A stretch of 12,141 bases of DNA from JAFAVN01 sp036378375 (GTDB lineage Bacteria; Verrucomicrobiota; Verrucomicrobiia; Chthoniobacterales; JAFAMB01). Below the pieces are notes generated by a model. The model made no database searches. It saw only the letters and a list, made by a program, of their open reading frames with translations, and was not told the DNA's origin. Made by a program: the position numbers and the translations under genes. Location: NCBI GenBank assembly GCA_036378375.1, contig DASUWQ010000585.1, positions 1-12,141 on the forward strand, written 5' to 3'. Positions 6,543 to 12,141 of this stretch are shown piece by piece; the first letter of the stretch is position 1, and the number at the start of each line of letters is the position of its first letter.

Positions 6543-7817
6543 ATGGAGCTTCGGAGCCACGGATACCCAGATTTGCTGGCGAGACAACTCTGGCCAACCT
6601 GGGTCGGCAAAGGTAACTATCGGTTCGGCATCGACTCCCGGGACGCTTTGGGTCGCGTCCTTAGCGTCGCTTACCAAGCCAGCTTGCTACACGAGGAAGG
6701 GCGGCAGGTAACCTGCCGGATTGCCCTTTGTGCGGAGACCGACCTCGATCCGGCGGTCCTCGCTCCTTATTCATTTCGAGTGTTGAACCTTAGTCGAGCC
6801 CGGCCTTTCGACGAACAGGAGATTCGCCGGCTTAGCCCCGCCGTTACTTTCTATCGATCGATTCTCGCTGTAACCTGGTCCGAGGGACGCGGTTTCCAAA
6901 TTTCCGCAGTGGTCAACACCGGCGAATGGTCGCGTGACCTGCACACCGATCTACCAGGGATGATCCATCCAATCCCGGAATGGCTGATCATCCATGTTCG
7001 GGCTCCGGGAAATCTGGTTGTTCACCTCGGATCGGAACGGCTGGCCACTCTAATGAACGGCCGAATCGAGGAACACGTTTTCAATGTTTTCTCGACCAAT
7101 TGGATGCAGCGCCATTTGAAAACGCCGGCCAACGGCAAGAGTAGCGCGGCAATTCAGCAAAGCGACCGGGTTAAATTTCGGTCCGATTTACGAGAGATAC
7201 TCGATGTCAGTTTCTTTAGACGGATCATTCGAATAATCCGGGATCGTCGCCTCGGCGGCACGTTGGTGATCGGACCTCGCCTCCTCTCAGAGCAGCTCCT
7301 GGAGCCGGGCGGCGCTCTGACAGCAAAGTATCGGGTAGAAGTCGACGAATCGTCGACCGGATATCTGAGCTTGGTGGATAACCTATTCTCCCGGCTTACC
7401 GCGATTGCCGAGAAAAAAGACGAAGAGACCGTTGGCTGGCTCGAGTTTCTAAAATGGAACGACGAGATCCCTTATAGCTTCTCGTCAAGTTATCTGGATA
7501 TCGCCGGGTGGTTAGCGGATATGGCCGCCGTTGACGGTTGCTTGCTGTTGGATCCACAATTCATGGTTCTCGCTTACGGAGTAGAAATCCGAGTTCCAGG
7601 CACTGAGAACGAAATTGTGTACCGGGCCATGGATCTTGAAGCTAGTGTCACCATTCCAGAGTCAGCCGAGCACGCTGGAACCCGGCACCGCACGGCTTAC
7701 CGGCTCTGTCGCGATTATCCTGAATATCTTGCAGTGGTCGTCTCTCAGGATGGCGCAGTAAGATTCATTGCCAATCATCGCGATCAGGTGACCTATTGGA
7801 GTCAATTGGCGCTCTGA
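6543..7817 (+). CDS. Protein with a C-terminal diadenylate-cyclase-like (DisA_N/DAC) nucleotide-binding domain; putative sensor
   Basis: This 424-residue soluble protein has no signal peptide or membrane helix. The C-terminal part (about 310-415) follows the DisA_N/DAC fold signature: hydrophobic strand, Asp331-Gly332-Cys333 at the DGA position (VDGCLLLD), the strand AYGVEI, then Gly379-Thr-Arg-His-Arg383 (GTRHR, the RHR motif) starting a helix, and YLAVVVSQDGAVRFIA at the position of VVVSEETG-like strands. RHR is intact. DGA reads DGC, and the usual Glu-Glu after VVS reads Gln402-Asp403, so cyclase activity is doubtful. A ligand-binding sensor, as proposed for DAC-derived domains such as DACNV, is more likely. 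The N-terminal 200 residues (SVAYQASLLHEEGR, RRLSPAVTFYRS, a VNTGEW segment) look like the companion domain of that group, without a known function to me. ATG 6543 has only a weak AGGG upstream. The gene is divergent from the protease block. The exact family name is uncertain. Confidence 0.65.
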   Translation: MELRSHGYPDLLARQLWPTWVGKGNYRFGIDSRDALGRVLSVAYQASLLHEEGRQVTCRIALCAETDLDPAVLAPYSFRVLNLSRARPFDEQEIRRLSPAVTFYRSILAVTWSEGRGFQISAVVNTGEWSRDLHTDLPGMIHPIPEWLIIHVRAPGNLVVHLGSERLATLMNGRIEEHVFNVFSTNWMQRHLKTPANGKSSAAIQQSDRVKFRSDLREILDVSFFRRIIRIIRDRRLGGTLVIGPRLLSEQLLEPGGALTAKYRVEVDESSTGYLSLVDNLFSRLTAIAEKKDEETVGWLEFLKWNDEIPYSFSSSYLDIAGWLADMAAVDGCLLLDPQFMVLAYGVEIRVPGTENEIVYRAMDLEASVTIPESAEHAGTRHRTAYRLCRDYPEYLAVVVSQDGAVRFIANHRDQVTYWSQLAL

Positions 7818-8150
7818 GAAGAGGAGTCAGGAGCCAGAATCCAGGAGTCAGGAGGGGGCGTAGCGGCCCGGTAGGGCGAAGATCTCGGTGCGGCCATTCT
7901 GGTAGATCGATTCCGCGCCGGATTCGAGCCGAGCAGGTGGCCCAGCTATCACACAGCAAATCTCACGAGGCAGAGTCGGTAATCCGAGGTATCAGCGGCG
8001 AGGCCACACCACATGCCAACGGCTCAAGTCCGGTGCGATACCTACAAAGATATTAGACCCGTCACACCCACGCCGAGATCTTCGCCCTACCGGGCCCCAT
8101 TCGCCCAGACGCCTCCTGGCTCCTGGATTCTGGCTCCTGACTCCTCTTCT
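7817..8150. repeat. Long inverted-repeat element with heptamer-array ends and about 184-nt interior
   Basis: The outer arms are heptamer arrays. On the left AGGAGTC, AGGAGCC, AGAATCC, AGGAGTC, AGGAGGG run from 7822 to 7856; the reverse complement of such units lies at about 8110-8148. The inner arms 7865-7888 and 8073-8096 are a perfect 24-bp inverted repeat (GGCCCGGTAGGGCG...). The interior, 7889-8072, has no convincing reading frame. It contains a further small inverted pair (AGGTATC near 7988 and GATACCT at 8037-8043), so a structured RNA is possible. The element begins at the stop of the upstream gene. It could be a MITE-like element or a non-coding RNA locus; I found no transposase. Confidence 0.7.
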
Positions 8151-8151
8151 T

Positions 8152-8187
8152 GAACTCCTTGAACTCCTTGAACTCCTTGAACTACAC
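8152..8187. repeat. 9-bp tandem array (GAACTCCTT), left side of the ArsC-like gene
   Basis: There are three perfect GAACTCCTT units (8152, 8161, 8170) and a decayed fourth, GAACTACAC (8179). Translated they give NSLNSLNSLN, a false N-terminal extension of the following gene. The inverted counterpart is at 8732-8767. Confidence 0.9.
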
Positions 8188-8217
8188 TCATCCGTCCTCA
8201 GCTAGATCCACCCAACC

Positions 8218-8221
8218 GGAG
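8218..8221 (+). promoter_or_regulatory. Shine-Dalgarno GGAG that fixes the ArsC-like start
   Basis: GGAG ends 6 nt before the ATG at 8228. It supports this start over the in-frame TTG at 8150, whose extra residues are translated repeat. Confidence 0.7.
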
Positions 8222-8227
8222 TTCACC

Positions 8228-8731
8228 ATGGCACCGCCTTCGCTAAATATTCTATTCCTCGGCTCGGGGAACAGTGCCCGCAGCGTTCTCGCGGAGTATC
8301 TCATCCGTAAACTCGGTAAAGGAAAATTTACGGCTTTCAGCGCCGGCATAAATCCGGAGCAGGAGATAAACCCGTACGTGGTCCGGGTACTTAAGGAGCT
8401 TTACAAGATCGATGCCTCCGATGCCCGGCCTAAATCATGGGACGAATTTAAAGACGCCTCTCTCGATTTCATCATTACAAGCTCTGAGCACGCCAAGGGG
8501 CAAGTGCCGCCCTGGGCTTGGACCGGAAATCCCATCATGGCTCATTGGTCGACCCCAGATCCCGAACATTTTTCAGGGTCCGAAAAAGATACCTTCAACC
8601 ATTTCTGGAAAGTCTCTCAGCTCATCTACCGGCGGGTAGATCTTCTGTGCAATTTGTCCGTCGATAAGCTGGATCGCCTGCGGTTGGAGCAAGCCACCCG
8701 CAACATCGCCACACAGGAAGGGGCGGTGTAG
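8228..8731 (+). CDS. ArsC/LMW-phosphatase-fold protein lacking all catalytic cysteines
   Basis: This 167-residue protein aligns along its length with thioredoxin-coupled arsenate reductases and low-molecular-weight protein tyrosine phosphatases. It has the first strand and P-loop ILFLGSGNSARS (8-19), the SAG strand (38-40), a DFIITSSEHAKG segment (80-91), AHWSTPDP (105-112) with the conserved Asp-Pro, and a C-terminal helix. The P-loop nucleophile normally reads C-T-G-N-S-A-R-S; here the cysteine is Gly12 (codon GGC). The two redox cysteines of ArsC, in TLCS-D-A and N-C-P, are Ser86 and Val93. The only cysteine, Cys141, is far from these sites. Arg18, Ser19 and Asp111 are kept, so the anion-binding pocket may remain. 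It cannot work as a normal arsenate reductase or phosphatase; an oxyanion-binding or regulatory pseudoenzyme is a possible role (inference). No ars operon partner is visible. It lies between inverted composite repeat arrays. Confidence 0.85.
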   Translation: MAPPSLNILFLGSGNSARSVLAEYLIRKLGKGKFTAFSAGINPEQEINPYVVRVLKELYKIDASDARPKSWDEFKDASLDFIITSSEHAKGQVPPWAWTGNPIMAHWSTPDPEHFSGSEKDTFNHFWKVSQLIYRRVDLLCNLSVDKLDRLRLEQATRNIATQEGAV

Positions 8732-8803
8732 AAGGTGTTCAAGGAGTCCTAGGAGTTCGAGGAGTTCAAGAATAGGAGCCAGGAGTCAGAATCCAGGAGT
8801 CAG
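8732..8803. repeat. Composite 9-bp plus 7-bp array, right side of the ArsC-like gene
   Basis: Directly after the stop codon's first bases come four 9-bp units, AAGGTGTTC, AAGGAGTCC, TAGGAGTTC and GAGGAGTTC (8732-8767). Heptamers AGGAGCC, AGGAGTC, AGAATCC, AGGAGTC follow (8774-8801). The order is the mirror image of the left side (heptamers 8110-8148, nonamers 8152-8187), so the gene is enclosed by an inverted repeat of about 75-80 bp. Confidence 0.85.
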
Positions 8804-8806
8804 CAT

Positions 8807-9289
8807 GGCGTCGGGTCAGGAACGCGATACACTTACTCTCTGCTCCTAATAATCTGGATTTCAGTAATCAGTGTTCAGACAAACGGCGCCGAGGACCCGG
8901 CGGCCGGCTACCGAGTACCGAACCCTTCGTTCCGCGAATCGCCCAGGTTCAGGTAATCCTCGTAGCGTTCGTTATAGCGCTATCGCGGCCGCGTTAAGGT
9001 ATCGATATCTACTCATTAATTGACCCTTTCATTGATCTAGATAGTGGTTACTAACGCTCCGGACAAGAAAGCCCCATCTGGCGCTGACTCAATATCTATG
9101 CCCAAGTAGAGTGAGACTCTTCCTCGACAGTTACGTCCTAACTGTCATTGAACCGGCCGTTAATGGGTCATTGTGCTAGTTAAATCTAACCGCATTCGAT
9201 GGGGACGAAATGATGGTAGCGACTCGACTGAGCTCGCCGAAGTCCTGGCACGAACCGCCTGGAAGAGCAGCAATGTGCGATCCGTCGCG
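8807..9289. other. Gene-less spacer with small palindromes
   Basis: No supportable gene was found on either strand. Small structures are present. At 8859-8879 a three-unit heptamer run reads TTTCAGT, AATCAGT, GTTCAGA. Two perfect 10-bp palindromes stand side by side, ATAGCGCTAT (8974-8983) and CGCGGCCGCG (8984-8993). A perfect 8-bp hairpin is formed by GACAGTTA and TAACTGTC (9126-9146, 5-nt loop). The function is unknown; decayed mobile DNA is plausible. Confidence 0.5.
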
Positions 9290-9540
9290 TAGGGACGTGT
9301 CGGACTTTGCCGCGAAGCGGCTATACAGAACAGCCCAGGGCTTTAGCCCTGGGTCAGGTGGTTAGTAAGGTGCCCTGAAAGTGGCACCCGAGGTCGAGCG
9401 CGGTGGAGGAGTAACACGCGAACATCCTAAAGACGCGCTTCGGCCGCCACTTTCAGGACGGATTCCGGGCTACGCTTAACCCAGGGCTAAAGCCCTCGGC
9501 TGTTCTGTGTAGCCGCTTCGCGGCAAAGTCCGACAGTCCC
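9290..9540. mobile_element. MITE/REP-like element with 56-bp near-perfect terminal inverted repeats
   Basis: The arms 9299-9354 and 9479-9534 are reverse complements at 54 of 56 positions. Each arm contains two small hairpins of its own: GCCGCGAAGCGGC, and CCAGGGCTTTAGCCCTGG (perfect in the left arm, one mismatch in the right). Inside, a further perfect 12-bp inverted pair lies at 9374-9385 and 9446-9457. Pairing continues outward imperfectly to GGGAC at about 9292 and GTCCC at 9536-9540. No transposase is encoded; a non-autonomous element moved by a REP-associated (RAYT) or other transposase in trans would fit. It directly abuts the end of the minus-strand LytTR gene (stop at 9544) and may serve as its terminator. 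Confidence 0.7.
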
Positions 9541-9543
9541 ACC

Positions 9544-10257
9544 TTACAAACTTAATTTCTTCCGTAACGCTTGGGTCGCTCGCCTAGAGATCTCGACTTC
9601 TTCGCCGCCTTTAAGGGTCAGCTTCAGCGTCTGGCTAAACCACGGCGTGACCGATTCCACGAAACCCAGGTTAACCAGATGCTTACGGTTAGCGCGAAAA
9701 AAGAGGTTAGCCGGGAGGCGATGCTCCAGAGCGCTGGCCGTTCAATGAATCAAGGGCGCATGTTGCCCAAAATAAACTCTGGTATAATCGCCGTTTACTT
9801 CGAGCAATCGGATGGTCCGCACCGGAACAAACCAGCAGGATCCTCCGTCCTGCACGAATATATGGTCATCTGGCTTAAGGTCTCCTTCGGCTTTAGGTTC
9901 CTTGCCGGGTTCCATTAGTCTGCGCATCGCTTTAGCTAGCCGATCGGGCGCGATCGGCTTCAACAGATAATCCAGGGCATTTACCTCAAAAGCCCGGACG
10001 GCAAAGTTACTATAAGCAGTAGTAAAGATAATCTTTGGCGCCGGAGTTGGCAGACTCGGCAAAACGGAGAACCCGTCACCATCTTGCATTTGTACGTCGA
10101 GGAAAATTGCGTCTAAGTCTTCTCGCTCGAGATAGTCGATCGCTTCGGAGGCGCTGGCAGCTTGCCCGACAATGGTCAGCCAGCTATACGGAGTCAGCAA
10201 TCGCTCCATCTCAAAACGTGCCCAAGGTTCGTCGTCAACAATCAATGCCTTCATCAT
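9544..10257 (-). pseudogene. LytTR-family response regulator interrupted by an in-frame TGA
   Basis: The intact part, 171 codons from ATG 10257, is a receiver domain: VDDE at 7-10, phospho-acceptor Asp54 in IFLDVQM, Thr80, Lys100 in LLKPI. It continues into the start of a LytTR DNA-binding domain (DHIFVQDG, RLLEVNGDYTRVYF). A TGA at 9744-9742 then stops translation just after PLIH. In the same frame, without any shift, the rest of a normal LytTR domain follows for 65 codons (TASALEHRLP, LFFRANRKHLVNLG, SQTLKLTLKGG, EISRRATQALRKK) to a TAA at 9546-9544. The family usually has Arg at the stop position, so CGA to TGA is the simplest change. Translated to the first stop, the product lacks most of its DNA-binding domain. 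It starts within the kinase stop (ATGA overlap), so it is the kinase's cognate regulator. A sequencing error, recent inactivation or readthrough are the options. Confidence 0.8.
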
Positions 10258-11423
10258 ACACCGACAACCCGCGGCAGCACGAGGAGCGCAGTCACCTCAC
10301 CTGGCTCCGTCATTCGTAAACTGAGGGCCGCTTTTCGCCCGTAGATCAGCTGAAGCCGCCTTTGCGCGTTTACCAACCCGGTGCCATTAGGCCGGCTTGT
10401 CACCTTGAGAGAACCTGGATTACGCACCTCAAAACGGACACTCTTTTGATCACCGGTCGATGCATACCTCACTGTACCGGTTTGATTGCTGGAATGTATG
10501 CCATGTTTCAGCGCGTTCTCGACTAACGTTTGGCAAATCAACGGCGGAACCACAGCACTTAGCAACTCTTCATTGATAGATGCTTCAATTCTCAGGCGAT
10601 CCTGATGTCGTAACTGTTCAAGGCCCAGATAAGCCTGCACAATCCGTAGCTCCTCATCGAAGGTAACCACCTTTTCCTCGGAACTCTCAAGAGCGGCACG
10701 CATCAATTCCGCAAGTTGCGTAACCGCCTCCCGAGTTAATTCCGCGTCTACCCCAGCGATCGCCCGGATGGTGTTGAGGCTGTTGAAGAGAAAGTGCGGG
10801 TTAATCTGAGTCCTGAGCCGTTGGAGCTGAGCTTCTTTAACCTCCGCATCTAGTAAGACGCGGCTAATTCGCTCCTCTTGCAGCTCACGCTGATATTGAT
10901 ATCCGAGATAGAGAGCAGTCCATGCGACCAGAGTAACTGCGTTCTGAATCGACCCCACGATCAGGAATCCCGAGAATGGACGATTCGTTTCCAGGGGTGC
11001 GCCCGTGAAAGTGAACACAGCCGCATAAGTAACGATGCTTTCTAAAACCGCAAAGGCCAGACAGCTCAACGCTACTTTTGGGGCGAAGCTAGTTCCGCGC
11101 AGATCTTTCCAATTCCGCAAATGGTATAGCGCTCGAAACGTGTGGGTGAAAATGAGCCCAGAAACACAAAAGACGCATTGGTATATTATGGGGGCCGCGT
11201 GCGCCCGCGGAAATGGATCGTTAAGAAACGCGATCCCCATCAGCATGAAAAGACTGCCCCACCCGCCCAGCTGGCAAAGCCAATAGATGGGATGCCCCAA
11301 GACGGGGTTTTGGGGATCAACTCCCAGCAACGGGTTCTCCAGACTAGATTGCAACCATTCTGGCAACCACAAAGAACGTTTCACTCCCCTTCCGCTCACA
11401 AATTGAGCCTGACGATAGGGCAC
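10254..11423 (-). CDS. LytS/YehU-type sensor histidine kinase (His_kinase family)
   Basis: This 389-residue membrane kinase has about four hydrophobic segments (roughly 46-67, 79-100, 117-137, 153-175). A short coiled linker (about 176-204) leads to the His_kinase domain with the motif QINPHFLFNSLNTIRAI (phospho-acceptor His210). The ATPase region has an N-box LVENALKHGI (Asn303), a reduced G1 region EVRNPG as is usual in this group, and a GTGLVNAQRRLQLIYG segment (347-362). Such kinases pair with LytTR regulators, and the next gene is one: its ATG overlaps this gene's TGA by the ATGA arrangement, so the pair is translationally coupled. The start is uncertain: GTG 11423 has AGGAG only 3 nt away, and GTGs at residues 9 and 14 are alternatives. 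The signal is unknown. If the downstream TGA truly truncates the regulator, this kinase would lack a functional output from the pair. Confidence 0.92.
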   Translation of the reverse strand: MPYRQAQFVSGRGVKRSLWLPEWLQSSLENPLLGVDPQNPVLGHPIYWLCQLGGWGSLFMLMGIAFLNDPFPRAHAAPIIYQCVFCVSGLIFTHTFRALYHLRNWKDLRGTSFAPKVALSCLAFAVLESIVTYAAVFTFTGAPLETNRPFSGFLIVGSIQNAVTLVAWTALYLGYQYQRELQEERISRVLLDAEVKEAQLQRLRTQINPHFLFNSLNTIRAIAGVDAELTREAVTQLAELMRAALESSEEKVVTFDEELRIVQAYLGLEQLRHQDRLRIEASINEELLSAVVPPLICQTLVENALKHGIHSSNQTGTVRYASTGDQKSVRFEVRNPGSLKVTSRPNGTGLVNAQRRLQLIYGRKAALSLRMTEPGEVTALLVLPRVVGV

Positions 11424-11507
11424 AAGCTCCTAGATGCAAGCTGAGTTCTGTCCAGCGGCTATATCGTCCGGTGAGCCGCGCCCTGGATCGACGAGCGGCA
11501 CCGAGGG

Positions 11508-11610
11508 TAAAGGTTCGAAGTTCTAAGTTCTAGGTTCGAAGTTCTAGGTTCGAGGCCGATTTCGGCCAACTTAGAACTTAGAACTTAAGACCTAGAACTT
11601 AGAACCTTTA
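11508..11610. repeat. Palindromic heptamer array (AAGTTCT/AGGTTCG)
   Basis: The left arm consists of 7-bp units AGGTTCG, AAGTTCT, AAGTTCT, AGGTTCG, AAGTTCT, AGGTTCG from 11511. The right arm carries inverted units (AGAACTT, AGAACTT, AAGACCT, AGAACTT, AGAACCT) to 11608. The outer ends TAAAGGTTC and GAACCTTTA are exact complements, and the tip GGCCGATTTCGGCC closes the loop. It occupies the spacer between the divergent kinase and LysR genes, leaving little room for promoters on either side. Confidence 0.9.
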
Positions 11611-11624
11611 ATCGTATACTCGGA

Positions 11625-11651
11625 TGAGCTATCAGGTTGGCTGATAGCTCA
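11625..11651 (+). promoter_or_regulatory. Putative LysR-type operator (ATC-N9-GAT within an 11-bp perfect dyad)
   Basis: TGAGCTATCAG (11625-11635) and CTGATAGCTCA (11641-11651) form a perfect inverted repeat around a 5-nt centre. It contains ATC-N9-GAT (11631-11645) and hence T-N11-A, the classical LysR-family recognition core. It lies 34 nt before the LysR start at 11686, which suggests autoregulation. A TATACT at 11615-11620 could be the -10 box. There is no T-tract, so a terminator is unlikely. Confidence 0.6.
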
Positions 11652-11685
11652 CTATCCGGTCTTCTGAATACGGAGTTTCTCTGAA

Positions 11686-12141
11686 ATGAACCCGAACGAC
11701 CTCGATCTTCGACTTCTCCGATCTTTCCTTTTTGTCGCCCAAACCGGAAAGATCTCGAGTGCGGCGAAACAGTTGCATTTATCGCAACCCGCAGTCACAG
11801 CGCATTTGCGTCGCCTGGAGGAAATCGTAGGCAAGCCATTGCTGTCCCGGTCCACGCACGGGGTTAAACTCACCAGCCACGGTCACACTCTGCGTAACCT
11901 GGCGATAGATCTTCAAAACACGCTGGCTCGCATCGAGACGTCGTTTCATCAAGAGCAAAAGCTTAGCGGCGAGCTGCGTTTTGGCACCAGCCTGACCATC
12001 GCGTCAAATGTGATCCCTCCGTGTATCGCAGAGTTCTGCCGGGTTTATCCGGATGTCAGCATTGAACTGCGGGTCGACAACACTGCCGTCGTGCTCGAAG
12101 CGGTACGGGAATCGAGTTACCCCTTTGGCTTGGTGGAGGGT
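11686..12141 (+). CDS. LysR-family transcriptional regulator, N-terminal part (partial)
   Basis: From ATG 11686 the frame stays open for 152 codons to the end of the window. Residues about 4-62 are the LysR winged helix-turn-helix, with the typical SAAKQLHLSQPAVTAHLRRL and LEEIVGKPLLSRS followed by a LTSHG turn. A linker helix (about 66-90) leads into the effector-binding domain (GELRFGTSLTIASNVIPP and a YPDVSIEL segment). The visible end, FGLVEG, resembles the CysL/CbbR branch, but the ligand cannot be told. CGGAG lies 10 nt upstream of the ATG. The operator-like dyad at 11625-11651 suggests autoregulation. No overlapping gene contradicts this frame; the start fits the family's usual short N-terminus. 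Confidence 0.9.
   Translation, partial: MNPNDLDLRLLRSFLFVAQTGKISSAAKQLHLSQPAVTAHLRRLEEIVGKPLLSRSTHGVKLTSHGHTLRNLAIDLQNTLARIETSFHQEQKLSGELRFGTSLTIASNVIPPCIAEFCRVYPDVSIELRVDNTAVVLEAVRESSYPFGLVEG

Noticed and set aside
7765..8056. Open frames on both strands across the 7817-8150 element
   Set aside because: They consist of translated repeat arms and show no protein-like composition or start signals.
7889..8072. tRNA gene (a GATTCGAGCC stretch resembles a T-arm)
   Set aside because: No acceptor stem, anticodon stem or CCA-compatible end could be fitted around it.
8150..8227. Upstream TTG start for the ArsC-like gene
   Set aside because: It would add NSLNSLNSLN from the 9-bp array; ATG 8228 has GGAG 6 nt upstream and fits the family start.
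9213..9366. Small plus-strand open frame of about 50 codons starting MVATRLSS
   Set aside because: It runs into the inverted-repeat element, has no Shine-Dalgarno and no recognisable similarity.
9742..9744. Selenocysteine codon
   Set aside because: The position is normally Arg in LytTR domains, not a redox cysteine, and no selA/selB or SECIS context is visible.
9571..9918. Plus-strand open frame of 115 codons
   Set aside because: It is antisense to the conserved LytTR regulator coding sequence, including its post-TGA part, and has no family features.

Overview
The window is a moderately GC-rich bacterial chromosome segment. It looks like a free-living, probably soil, Gram-negative bacterium; Verrucomicrobiota (Chthoniobacterales-like) is my best guess. 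That rests on the protein types, the tandem Do-like proteases, the scarcity of strong Shine-Dalgarno sites, and spacers full of 7- and 9-bp repeat hairpins. No rRNA, marker gene or search was available, so the taxonomy is an inference.

Layout. (1) 1-357 (+) is the C-terminal end of a SorC-type sugar-responsive regulator. (2) 539-6238 is a minus-strand stress block. In transcription order it holds two tandem paralogous HtrA/DegP-like periplasmic serine proteases (6238-4736, 4396-2879), then an OmpR-family response regulator (2666-1992) overlapping its HAMP histidine kinase (2011-539). Each protease has its own terminator-like hairpin, and both have the same 27-bp element about 55 nt before the ATG. 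This suggests a self-contained envelope-stress regulon, comparable in logic to CpxRA/DegP of E. coli or CssRS/HtrA-HtrB of B. subtilis. (3) 6543-7817 (+) is a protein with a C-terminal diadenylate-cyclase-like (DisA_N/DAC) nucleotide-binding domain, probably a sensor. (4) 7817-9540 is repeat-rich. It contains an arsenate-reductase/LMW-phosphatase-fold gene (8228-8731) that has lost all three catalytic cysteines and is bracketed by inverted composite repeat arrays. About 480 bp of gene-less DNA and a 250-bp long-inverted-repeat, MITE-like element follow. (5) 9544-11423 (-) is a LytS/YehU-type histidine kinase coupled by an ATGA overlap to a LytTR response regulator that is broken by an in-frame TGA. 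(6) 11686-12141 (+) is the N-terminal half of a LysR regulator behind a palindrome that fits an LTTR operator.

The most unusual property is in the spacers. Most intergenic regions carry short tandem repeats of 7 bp or 9 bp (one of 8 bp). They have different sequences at different sites but are mostly arranged as inverted pairs that would fold into long hairpins. One array supplies the last codons and the stop of the kinase gene, and two others create false N-terminal extensions of open reading frames. Together with the cysteine-less ArsC-like protein, the nonsense-interrupted LytTR regulator and the shared protease promoter element, these are the parts most worth checking.
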